DNA from: Eximiradius sp.
Lineage (GTDB): Bacteria > Bacteroidota > Ignavibacteria > Kapaibacteriales > UBA2268
Direction of reading: 5' to 3'
NCBI GenBank assembly: GCA_937127445.1
Contig: CAKZLY010000014.1
Location: forward strand, 253,001 to 317,000
Length of the DNA stretch: 64,000 nucleotides
Part shown: in pieces, positions 17,431 to 25,469 of the stretch
Position numbering within the stretch: position 1 is the first letter of the stretch
Layout of the letters: the number at the start of each line of letters is the position of its first letter
Notes under the pieces: generated by a model
Databases searched by the model: none
What the model saw: only the letters and a program-made list of their open reading frames with translations
Told to the model about the DNA's origin: nothing
Made by a program: the position numbers and the translations under genes

Positions 17431-19495
17431 GCAAAATATTGAATATCTTAAGGAAACTTGCCGCCGTCATTGCGATATAATCGAGACTTGCTTGCTCGAT
17501 TACGAAAAATATCGAATTTCGGAACTATTGGCAAACACTGCCAATTCTATTAATCAAATCAGGCTTTCCGCAAAGAAATTGTCGGTTAATAATGCTGTTC
17601 TTATTGCTGATGTGATGCTTAAAGTAATTTCACTCGCAAAAGAAAAACGATTAGATTTGTTCCCGAACGATATTGATGTGATATTACGTGCAAATGATTT
17701 CTACTATTCAATTATACAATTTTCCGCTTACGAAATTCTTGAATTGCTTAATTCGGAATTCGCAATTATCAATGAAATTACTGCTGATTTGCAATCAATT
17801 GCAGCACCACATAGAATAAAAAAAGTTCAACCAACAAAAACAAAACCCGAAACAGCTACCGACGAACTTCAAAGCAAAGGTATTTTGCTCGAAAAATTTA
17901 AGTACGCGATCGCCCGTTCTGTTAGCACTATCGAGCAAGTTTTGGAACAATCTGAAAATCAAAAAGAAGCAATAGATGTTGTTCCAATTTCACAGGCTTT
18001 GAACACTATCAAAGGTGCTGCAATAAGTGCGGGCGTATCGAAAGCCTTCGACCTTGCTGACGCTATGGGTGATTTTATTCGCTTCCTTGCCGAACACAAT
18101 GTCCCGATTAATCCATATCAGATGGATTTATTATTGAACTGCAATCGATTGTTCAAGGGAATTGCCGCAACAAGTGCCATAGCAATCATAGACAAAATCA
18201 AGGATTATAGCGATTATATAGACACTTATTCTGATTTTCTGCGCTCCTTCCTTACCGAACAGGAACAATTGAAACCAACACCTTCTGCTAAATTAGCAAG
18301 CGACGAAATTATTCCGTTCTTAAGCTCGGATAGTGATGTTTTTTCCGATAATAAACTCTATTATTTTGGTTACAAGTCGTCTCAGCTCAATGATTATTCC
18401 AAATATAATCGTTTGCTCGATGCTACTATCAATATAATTTCAAACCTTGCTCCAATTGCTAATTCTATTAACAACCTCAAATCTTTGAAATCGCTCATTC
18501 GACAAATCCAGCTCGATAATAATAATATCTTGTATAATATTACAAATACAGAGGCTCTTACCGAAATTGCAACGAACAATGCGAAAAAACTTGATGAAAT
18601 TATTTCACAACTGGATTCTCATTCTACTACAGCAGACGAGTATCTACAAAATATAAAAAGTCGAATTAATACAATCTATAATGGTCTTTATAATTTTCGT
18701 TCAGTTGCTTTTGGCGACTTAGTTCGTGGATATAATGAACTTGCAAATGACTTAGCAAACTATGCAAACAAAAAAGTTAGCCTCAAAATTTCAGGCAGAT
18801 TTGTCCGAATCGGTTCAGAATTGTACACTTTGCTCGAAATCCTTCTCCCGCAATTGCTCCGCGATATAATCATACACAATATCGAGCCACCTAATTTGCG
18901 AAATGAAAAGCCCGAAATAGCTGAAATATCACTTTCTGCTCGTACTTTGAGCGGAAAACTTATTATTGAGATTATTGATGATGGCAAAGGTGAAAATGCT
19001 TCATCTATTGCTTTGCGTTCCGAAGGCTTATTCAATTTGATAAACAATAACAACGGTCGTGTTGATATTAACTCTGAACCCAATTCCGGCACAAAACTTA
19101 CTATTTCATTCAATATGAATTATGTATTGCTGAAATCTCTTGTTTTCGAGGTTGCAAGCAATCTCTATGCAGTGCCACTGCTTAATTGCGAAGCTCTTAT
19201 AGATGAAAAAACTTTTTGCAAGCAGTTCCACGACGCCAAATCAATTGATATGCGAGAAGTTTTAAATATTGAAGCCGAATACATTAGCAAAAATAAACCC
19301 GTTCTTTTGGTGAACGACTTTAATATCAATATTGCTCTGATTTTCGACAAATTCGTCGGTGAGGCAGAACTTGTCCCCGCTCCCACGAATAAACTACTCA
19401 GTGTAACCCAGTTTGTTGCAGCCTCGTCAGTTTACAACAACAAGCCTGTAATGATAATCGATGTGCAGAAGTTACTTAATATGTTCATGAATTAA
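17417..19495 (+). CDS. CheA-like protein lacking phospho-acceptor histidines and most of the ATP lid
   Basis: A 692-residue protein with the CheA plan. Two Hpt-like helical domains (about 5-130 and 155-280) are followed by a linker and dimerisation-like helices (about 325-430), a HATPase region (about 430-570) and a C-terminal CheW-like domain (about 570-690). In both Hpt domains the phosphorylatable His is Asn: N43 in NTANSINQI and N196 in ALNTIKGAA. In the HATPase region DDGKG (521-525) is kept, but the N-box LLRDIIIHNIE has Asp for the metal-binding Asn. Only about 10 residues separate G1 from SEGLFNLI, where CheA normally has the F-box, lid and GRGVGMD. It is therefore predicted to be unable to phosphorylate itself. 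The start is TTG, overlapping the CheW-like gene. Its end overlaps the convergent aldolase-like gene by 24 bp. Confidence 0.8.
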   Translation: MSNIEQNIEYLKETCRRHCDIIETCLLDYEKYRISELLANTANSINQIRLSAKKLSVNNAVLIADVMLKVISLAKEKRLDLFPNDIDVILRANDFYYSIIQFSAYEILELLNSEFAIINEITADLQSIAAPHRIKKVQPTKTKPETATDELQSKGILLEKFKYAIARSVSTIEQVLEQSENQKEAIDVVPISQALNTIKGAAISAGVSKAFDLADAMGDFIRFLAEHNVPINPYQMDLLLNCNRLFKGIAATSAIAIIDKIKDYSDYIDTYSDFLRSFLTEQEQLKPTPSAKLASDEIIPFLSSDSDVFSDNKLYYFGYKSSQLNDYSKYNRLLDATINIISNLAPIANSINNLKSLKSLIRQIQLDNNNILYNITNTEALTEIATNNAKKLDEIISQLDSHSTTADEYLQNIKSRINTIYNGLYNFRSVAFGDLVRGYNELANDLANYANKKVSLKISGRFVRIGSELYTLLEILLPQLLRDIIIHNIEPPNLRNEKPEIAEISLSARTLSGKLIIEIIDDGKGENASSIALRSEGLFNLINNNNGRVDINSEPNSGTKLTISFNMNYVLLKSLVFEVASNLYAVPLLNCEALIDEKTFCKQFHDAKSIDMREVLNIEAEYISKNKPVLLVNDFNINIALIFDKFVGEAELVPAPTNKLLSVTQFVAASSVYNNKPVMIIDVQKLLNMFMN

Positions 19496-20056
19496 AGTAA
19501 TAATCGACTTTAACCCATCTGAATAAGCAATTACTCCATCTTTGTGCCCACTTAATGCAAAAATACCTGCGTTACCAGTAATTCCAGAAACGTATTCTTT
19601 CGCTTCTAACGCTATTTCTACGGTCCCATATTCTGATAAACCGTTAGTCTTAGCTCCATTAATGATTAATTTATTCCAAATTTCATTATTATGCAAGTGA
19701 GAAACAAACTTTGTATTTGGTTTCGCTTCATAAATTGCAATGTGGGTAATAGTTTCCGACGATGGAGGACGCAATCCGCTATAAACTAATGTATTTTTCA
19801 AAATATCGTAATCGTGAATTATTGAGTAATCGCTACAATTGAGAATTGCATTGCCACCAGTCTGCGAGCCGGTAACTATGATCTTATTATCCCACTTCTT
19901 GCTAACGTTACCATAGCCAGTCCCATCTGGTAGCATTCCAATTAAGTTGTTTATCTTTAAATCATTTCGCAAAACTTGCAAATCAACAATTTGTATTGCT
20001 TCGGGATATTCATTCCCAATGCAAATTGTATTGTATTTGATATATCCTTCGATCAT
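19472..20056 (-). CDS. Class II aldolase/adducin-family protein
   Basis: A 194-residue protein resembling class II (zinc) aldolases and sugar-phosphate epimerases. GYGNVSKKWDNKIIVTGSQTGG matches the substrate-phosphate region. SETITHIAIYEAKPNTKFVSHLHN matches the conserved helix and the His-x-His zinc ligands, and SGHKDGVIAY carries the likely third His. The exact substrate is unknown, and the protein is slightly short for fuculose- or ribulose-phosphate enzymes. It is the last gene of a chain with 4-bp, 11-bp and 4-bp overlaps after AtpZ, a secreted protein and an adenosine kinase-like gene. Methylthioribulose-phosphate dehydratase belongs to the same family, but nothing here proves that role. 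Confidence 0.72.
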   Translation of the reverse strand: MIEGYIKYNTICIGNEYPEAIQIVDLQVLRNDLKINNLIGMLPDGTGYGNVSKKWDNKIIVTGSQTGGNAILNCSDYSIIHDYDILKNTLVYSGLRPPSSETITHIAIYEAKPNTKFVSHLHNNEIWNKLIINGAKTNGLSEYGTVEIALEAKEYVSGITGNAGIFALSGHKDGVIAYSDGLKSIITLIHEHIK

Positions 20057-20286
20057 TTTTTCTTTATAGCCTTGAAAAAATAATAAAATGCTGCAAATAC
20101 TCCAATCGCTGCGAATAATAAAATAAAAAGTGGGGAGGAGTTGTTTTTGCTATCTATCCACCATCCAAGCAAAGTAAATAATACAACGGGAAGAGCCATC
20201 TGCATACCTAAATTCATAAACGGCGCCATCTCTCTCATCGAGCGGAAAAGCGCATCCTTTACTTTTACTTTATTTTTAGAAACCAT
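20053..20286 (-). CDS. atpZ: AtpZ/AtpI-family small membrane protein
   Basis: A 77-residue protein with two membrane helices (about 24-43 and 51-70) separated by LGWWIDSKNNSSP. It fits the AtpZ/AtpI family, which is usually encoded at the head of F0F1 ATP synthase operons and is linked to c-ring assembly or Mg/Ca uptake. Here it is not next to other atp genes. It overlaps the aldolase-like gene by 4 bp downstream and the secreted CBM9-like gene by 11 bp upstream. The rest of the atp operon is not in the window, and atpC-atpD lie about 19 kb away. Confidence 0.8.
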   Translation of the reverse strand: MVSKNKVKVKDALFRSMREMAPFMNLGMQMALPVVLFTLLGWWIDSKNNSSPLFILLFAAIGVFAAFYYFFKAIKKK

Positions 20287-21604
20287 ATTCTACAAGCGTT
20301 TTGAGAATGTCCTCTAAATATATGTTTTTCGATGAGCCATACCACATATCGTCAGGTACAAGAACTAACGCTCCGTATGTAGCAGGATTTTGCGGGTCGA
20401 ATACTGAACTATTCTTGCGTGTGTATTCTTCTGGACGAAATTCATTATCGTAATCATGTACTGAAACTGTGCAACCAAATTCGATTAGTTTGCCAGTAGC
20501 AACTGGATTGCCCTGTATTCCAAAAAATGCAAATGGCACTTTGAAACGCACCAAATACATCGTATCTTGAATATCCGAAATTGCCATTATATCGTGAGCA
20601 GCAATTTTCTGATAAGGTTCTAATTCGTCTGTTGTGCTTACCTTTACCGACGCAGTTCTATCTAAAAAGTTGCCTGGATATATTTTGATATTAAATATTC
20701 CACTTTCTATGCTTTCTTTGAACGTTAATTTATTACCTTTTATATTAGCAAATCGATTGCTCCCATTTGTATTTACGTCAAACCAAACTTCCACATAATC
20801 GCAAATGCAGGTGTCGCAATTTTGCGGCACAATCCTGTCATCTTTCACTTTTACCGTCATATATAAATAAGTTTCGTCCCAAACAGAACTTATTGAAAAA
20901 GACAAATCTTCATTTCCTCCCCACCAGAAAGCACCTTTCGGAACGAAATTTATATTATCAATATACACTTCTGAACTATAACCTTTGAATATCTGGCGAC
21001 CTCTTCTATATGACGGGATAGTGGTATATTCAGCAATAAAGCGGATTTTGTCTGAATTTGTTACGATGAATTTATCTGTATTCTGCAAATTCTGATAATT
21101 TTTATGAGATTCGTAAGTATATTCATCAATTCTTTCTGTTATAAATTCATCCAGCATTATCAAAGCACCATTATCAAAGCGGTAACCGCGTATTAACCAA
21201 TTGAACTGCTTGTGCTTTTGAGTAACATAGCAAGCATTATCTCTGATTACAACTCCAATTTCAAGCGGCAACTCAACAAATTCATAAGCAAATTGACCCG
21301 CTTTAACAAAATATCCATCAATATCAACAAACAAATAAACTTGCATAATTCGCCCACGCTGCCCGGCAATTCTCACCGAAAATGCCGCATCTGGAACACC
21401 ATCGCCCGAAAAATCTCCTACATCCCATCCCCAAATTGTATAATCACTTCCCTGTGGGAATTCCCTCTGCAAATCCTGGATCATTTCTTTGTTGAAATAA
21501 TTTTCCAATCGTCTGGATAATTCAGGGAAACGTATTCCGCTCTGAGAATATGCAAATTCACAAACAACAACTAAAAACAATACGACACTAACGAATTTTC
21601 TCAT
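20276..21604 (-). CDS. Secreted protein with CBM9-like/DOMON C-terminal domain
   Basis: A 442-residue protein with a signal peptide (MRKFVSVVLFLVVVCEFAYS, cleavage near residue 20). The N-terminal half has WGWDVGDFSGDGVPDAAFSV, an FG-GAP-like calcium-binding loop. The C-terminal half (about 215-440) has LSFSISSVWDETYLYMTVKV and DYVEVWFDVNTNG, as in CBM9/DOMON-type sugar- or haem-binding domains found in secreted FCB proteins. No catalytic motif is recognised. It overlaps the adenosine kinase-like gene by 4 bp upstream and AtpZ by 11 bp downstream, an odd mix of secreted and cytoplasmic products in one transcript. Its role is unknown. Confidence 0.65.
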   Translation of the reverse strand: MRKFVSVVLFLVVVCEFAYSQSGIRFPELSRRLENYFNKEMIQDLQREFPQGSDYTIWGWDVGDFSGDGVPDAAFSVRIAGQRGRIMQVYLFVDIDGYFVKAGQFAYEFVELPLEIGVVIRDNACYVTQKHKQFNWLIRGYRFDNGALIMLDEFITERIDEYTYESHKNYQNLQNTDKFIVTNSDKIRFIAEYTTIPSYRRGRQIFKGYSSEVYIDNINFVPKGAFWWGGNEDLSFSISSVWDETYLYMTVKVKDDRIVPQNCDTCICDYVEVWFDVNTNGSNRFANIKGNKLTFKESIESGIFNIKIYPGNFLDRTASVKVSTTDELEPYQKIAAHDIMAISDIQDTMYLVRFKVPFAFFGIQGNPVATGKLIEFGCTVSVHDYDNEFRPEEYTRKNSSVFDPQNPATYGALVLVPDDMWYGSSKNIYLEDILKTLVEYGF

Positions 21605-22593
21605 TTTACTTTCAATAAAATTTCATCACGAAGTTCTTTTAAATCGCCCGAAATTCTGGCGCCCATTTGCGAAACAACCCGTGCACCGACAGCCGAAGCT
21701 ATGTGTCCAGCAATCACTGGGCTGCCCGTTGTGATAATCCCATACATAAAACCACCTGCAAAGCAATCACCTGCTCCTGTTGTATCAACCGACTTTGCAG
21801 GATAGGACGGAATCCTGTAAATATTGCCCTCCCATTTAACTATCGAGCCGTTTCCACCAAGAGTTACAACAACGTTTGGACACTCGCGGCTTAATGCTTC
21901 GATAGCATCTTCTACACTTTGCTTGCCTGTGTAGCAAAGCGCTTCGTTTTCGTTGCAAAAAACGAGGTCGGATTGATTTACTACTTTTTGCAAATTCTTG
22001 CGAAAACTTTCTATAATAAACACATCCGAAAATGTTAGTGAAACCTTTGTCCCGTGCTTCTTCGCTAATTCAACTGAATAAAATAGCGCTTCGGTGCTGC
22101 TTTGTGCTGTAAACTTATATCCTTCGGCATAAATCCATTGTGAACGCAATATTATTGTTTCGTCAATGTTGTGTTTGCCGAAAAAAGCAGTTGCACCAAG
22201 CGAAGTATGCATAGTGCGTTCGCTATCTGGTGTAATAAATACAAAGCATATCCCCGTTGGGTAGTTGTCAAGCATCTCGGCTTTTAATTCTATGCCTAAA
22301 TTTAAGAACTCATTTGCATAAAATTCCCCGAATTCATCTTTTCCCAATACAGTTGAATAAGCAGCTTTGCCGCCAAGCTGCGAAAAACAAATAATCGTAT
22401 TTGCTGCTGCTCCGCCGCTGCATCTATTGAACTTGCGATGCGAATATTTCTCGAGCAATACTCGTTGCTCCTCACTTTCGACAAGTCGCATTTCACCTTT
22501 CTTCAAGCCTAATTCAGCAAGATCGGCTTCCTCGACCTCATATTGAATATCAACAAGCCCGTTGCCTAATCCAAATAGCTGAATATCTTTCAT
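21601..22593 (-). CDS. PfkB-family sugar kinase, adenosine kinase-like
   Basis: A 330-residue ribokinase-fold kinase. The N-terminal signature is CSGGAAANTIICFSQLGGKA and the C-terminal one is VDTTGAGDCFAGGFMYG, with the catalytic Asp in the latter. The overall order, including the early GNGLVDIQ start and the lid region around residues 15-40, is that of adenosine kinase-like bacterial proteins. It likely phosphorylates a nucleoside or sugar with ATP; adenosine is the best guess by family resemblance only. It is the first gene of the minus-strand chain ending at 19472. Confidence 0.85.
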   Translation of the reverse strand: MKDIQLFGLGNGLVDIQYEVEEADLAELGLKKGEMRLVESEEQRVLLEKYSHRKFNRCSGGAAANTIICFSQLGGKAAYSTVLGKDEFGEFYANEFLNLGIELKAEMLDNYPTGICFVFITPDSERTMHTSLGATAFFGKHNIDETIILRSQWIYAEGYKFTAQSSTEALFYSVELAKKHGTKVSLTFSDVFIIESFRKNLQKVVNQSDLVFCNENEALCYTGKQSVEDAIEALSRECPNVVVTLGGNGSIVKWEGNIYRIPSYPAKSVDTTGAGDCFAGGFMYGIITTGSPVIAGHIASAVGARVVSQMGARISGDLKELRDEILLKVK

Positions 22594-22671
22594 AGTAAAT
22601 CCAAACGTTACATATAATTAAACAAAAATAAAGATTTTTTAATGATTAGCAAAGATAATAGTAGAAAAAGT

Positions 22672-23859
22672 TTATTGAGTCTGTAGTTCTTTCCCGTTAG
22701 ACCTTATTATAAGCATAAAATATATCGCGACAATTATCGCTATACTTCCTGTTGCAACAAATGTTGTTGCACTGCCAAATTTATACCACAAAAGCCCTGC
22801 TATCGCACTTGCAAGCATTGTGCAAATACTCTGAAATGCTGAATATGCACCTATCGCCGTTGCTGTATCCTTTTGGTCTGTTACGTTCGATAACCACGCC
22901 TTAGATATTCCTTCCGTTGCTGCTGCATATATGCCGTAAAGAAAGAACAACCCATAAAATACATGTAAATTCTCGTTCAACGCAAAACCAAAATATACAG
23001 CTGCATAAATTACCAAACCAATTATAAATATTCTTTTAAGTCCGAATTTGTCGGCCATTATCCCAAGTGGAAACGAAAATATTGCATAAATTAAATTGTA
23101 GAAAATATACGTGCCGATAACCATTGTATCATTAAGTCCGGCTTGCTTAACTTTTAGAAGCAAAAATACATCAGAGCTATTAAACAAAGTAAATAAAAGC
23201 AATCCAATTACAATCTTCCTGTATGTTTGCGGGCTTTCTTTCCAATATTTAATGAACGAGAAGAAACCTGTCTTTTTGCAATTTTTTTCAGTAGTTCTTT
23301 GCTTGTCTTTCAGAAAAAAGGTGAATAGTATTGCGATAATTCCGGGAATAAATGCCAGATAAAATAAAGTTACGTAATCCTGCGGGTAAAAAAACAGATA
23401 TATCAATGCTAATAGCGGTCCAATTACTGCACCCAGTGTATCCATCGAACGATGAAATCCAAACACTTTGCCTTTGGTCTCTGGTGTTGCTTCGTCCGAT
23501 AGCAAAGCATCTCTTGCACCTGTGCGAAGCCCCTTGCCTAACCTATCCAGTGCCCTCGAAAAAAACACCCAGATGGGATGAGCAAGCATTACTATCATCG
23601 GCTTTGATATAGCGCTCAATGCATACCCCATCCGAACAAACGGCACTCTCTTTCCAGTAACGTCCGATAGTTTCCCAAAATAGCCTTTGCTAAGCCCAGC
23701 CGTTGCTTCGGCTATTCCTTCCAATATTCCTATGAATAATATTGAAAAACCTATTATTTTGAGATAAATCGGCAAAACCGGATATAACATCTCGCTCGCT
23801 ATGTCTGTAAAAAAGCTTACTAACGATAATACCCACACTGCTCGGGTTATATGCTTCAA
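22672..23859 (-). CDS. Major facilitator superfamily transporter
   Basis: A 395-residue inner-membrane carrier with about 12 hydrophobic helices. It starts with FFTDIASEMLYPVLPIYLKI and has a loop 2-3 basic motif KLSDVTGKRVPF of the MFS type. A second, weaker copy, GIMADKFGLKRIF, marks the second half. The TTG start has a strong GGGGGCG just upstream, which supports this choice. The substrate is unknown; related family members are annotated as general drug or metabolite exporters. It stands alone, 78 bp downstream of the divergently spaced neighbourhood and 170 bp from the KamA-type gene. Confidence 0.88.
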   Translation of the reverse strand: MKHITRAVWVLSLVSFFTDIASEMLYPVLPIYLKIIGFSILFIGILEGIAEATAGLSKGYFGKLSDVTGKRVPFVRMGYALSAISKPMIVMLAHPIWVFFSRALDRLGKGLRTGARDALLSDEATPETKGKVFGFHRSMDTLGAVIGPLLALIYLFFYPQDYVTLFYLAFIPGIIAILFTFFLKDKQRTTEKNCKKTGFFSFIKYWKESPQTYRKIVIGLLLFTLFNSSDVFLLLKVKQAGLNDTMVIGTYIFYNLIYAIFSFPLGIMADKFGLKRIFIIGLVIYAAVYFGFALNENLHVFYGLFFLYGIYAAATEGISKAWLSNVTDQKDTATAIGAYSAFQSICTMLASAIAGLLWYKFGSATTFVATGSIAIIVAIYFMLIIRSNGKELQTQ

Positions 23860-24029
23860 TTCGCCCCCGAAATATTCATCAAAATAGGGTTGTTAGACGA
23901 AAACAAAACTTAATTGTTTTGAGCGATTTTATATTTGAAATTGTTATAAAAACTCTCAAGCATATAGCTTTTGCAACTCGTTTGAGAGGCAAATCAATTT
24001 AATTTTTCATTACAAGATTATTAATAATT

Positions 24030-25367
24030 CTACTCGAAATCGTAATATTCAATATCTTCTATCGCAGAATGATAGAATTTCTCTAACTGGCTCTCGAAGA
24101 AAAATTTCTTCGCGCCAAAAGCCGGCTCTAAATCAGTAAGCCATTGTGCTTTTTTATCGTATTTTGCAAAAAACGGCTTGCATACCCAATCTGGATTTCT
24201 TCCCTGTATAAATCTAAGCACAAATACTTTCTCTTCTTTTATTTTTGTTACACCTAATACTTGTACCTTTCCCGGAGTTGCCGACATTACCGGCCCACGA
24301 ATTGTTCGACAAATTCCACTAACTTTTTGATATGCTTTTCTGAATACATCCCACGCTTCTTCAAGCGAAACCGAGAAATAATCTTTTGCACCAGTATCAC
24401 GTGGAATAAACATATAGTAGGGAATTAGATTTAAATTTATCTGCGTACGTAGCATATTTGCCCATATTTCCGGTTGGTCGTTAATATGCTTTAGCACTGG
24501 TGATTGAGTTCGAATAATTGCACCTGTCGAGAGCACTCGTTTTATTGCTTCCTTAACTTCTTCGGTCGCCAGTTCATTCGGATGACAGAAATGTGCCATA
24601 AAAGCAAGATTTCGCCCTTTTGAAACAATTGTGCGGAATATATCAAGCAATTCTTGGTTATCGTCGTCCTTTGTAAATCTATATGGCCAAAAAGCAAGCG
24701 ATTTCGTCCCTATACGTATTGTCTGTACATTCGAAATGCTATCGTCGAGCAATGGCTCAATATATTGTCGCAGCTTGCTCGTTTTCATAATTAATGGATC
24801 GCCACCGGTGAAAAGCACATCAGTAATTTGCGGATTGTTCTTTATGTATTCCACCATCAATTCAGTTTCTTGAGTTGCAAATTTCAATTCATCTACACCA
24901 ATAAATTGAGGCCAACGAAAGCAAAATGTGCAATATGCGTGGCAAGTTTGTCCGTGGCTTGGGAATATCAACAATGTTTGCTTGTATTTATGCTGAAATC
25001 CAAACAACTTTTTCCCGTTAATCTGTGGAATATTTAGCTCCAACTGTCCGCTTGTGTGCGGATTTAACTGCATATGTATTTCATTAGCTCTCTTTTTAAT
25101 TATTTCTTGCGGTGTATTCGTTCGAAGCATAGTTGCAATTTCTTGATAATGCTCTTTTTTCAGCATTCCTTTTTGTGGAAAATTTAACATAAAAAGTGGG
25201 TCAGTTTTGTAATTAGCCCAGTCAATTAATCTTTCAATTACATAATTGTTTGTCTTGAATGGAAAAATAATGCTTACCACATCTATATCGAAAATTTCCT
25301 TCTCAGTCAAATTCGTTATTTGCGGTATCTGTTTGTAATTGCTTCTTGTATATGCTTTATATTTCAT
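24030..25367 (-). CDS. KamA-family radical SAM enzyme (lysine 2,3-aminomutase-like)
   Basis: A 445-residue radical SAM enzyme. The CX3CX2C cluster motif is C142-C146-C149 in QTCHAYCTFCFRW, and GGDPL (188-192) is the SAM-binding GGE-like segment. A C-terminal lysine, K367 in SATPGKVQVLG, sits where KamA binds pyridoxal phosphate (PGGGGK). The family moves an amino group from carbon 2 to carbon 3 of an amino acid. Lysine 2,3-aminomutase holds its substrate with two aspartates (D293 and D330 of the clostridial enzyme). Here the matching places look like the IPRDTG and VMSATPG regions, and the second Asp is missing. The substrate may therefore not be lysine. No acetyltransferase (ablB-like) gene lies beside it. 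Confidence 0.8.
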   Translation of the reverse strand: MKYKAYTRSNYKQIPQITNLTEKEIFDIDVVSIIFPFKTNNYVIERLIDWANYKTDPLFMLNFPQKGMLKKEHYQEIATMLRTNTPQEIIKKRANEIHMQLNPHTSGQLELNIPQINGKKLFGFQHKYKQTLLIFPSHGQTCHAYCTFCFRWPQFIGVDELKFATQETELMVEYIKNNPQITDVLFTGGDPLIMKTSKLRQYIEPLLDDSISNVQTIRIGTKSLAFWPYRFTKDDDNQELLDIFRTIVSKGRNLAFMAHFCHPNELATEEVKEAIKRVLSTGAIIRTQSPVLKHINDQPEIWANMLRTQINLNLIPYYMFIPRDTGAKDYFSVSLEEAWDVFRKAYQKVSGICRTIRGPVMSATPGKVQVLGVTKIKEEKVFVLRFIQGRNPDWVCKPFFAKYDKKAQWLTDLEPAFGAKKFFFESQLEKFYHSAIEDIEYYDFE

Positions 25368-25469
25368 CTAAGCTGTTGAGGTGATAAACAAAATTGCGTT
25401 ACAAAAGAATATAGCATTTTTTTTTATAAAATGCAAATTCTTTTAAACAAATGTTTATCAATCCCAATT

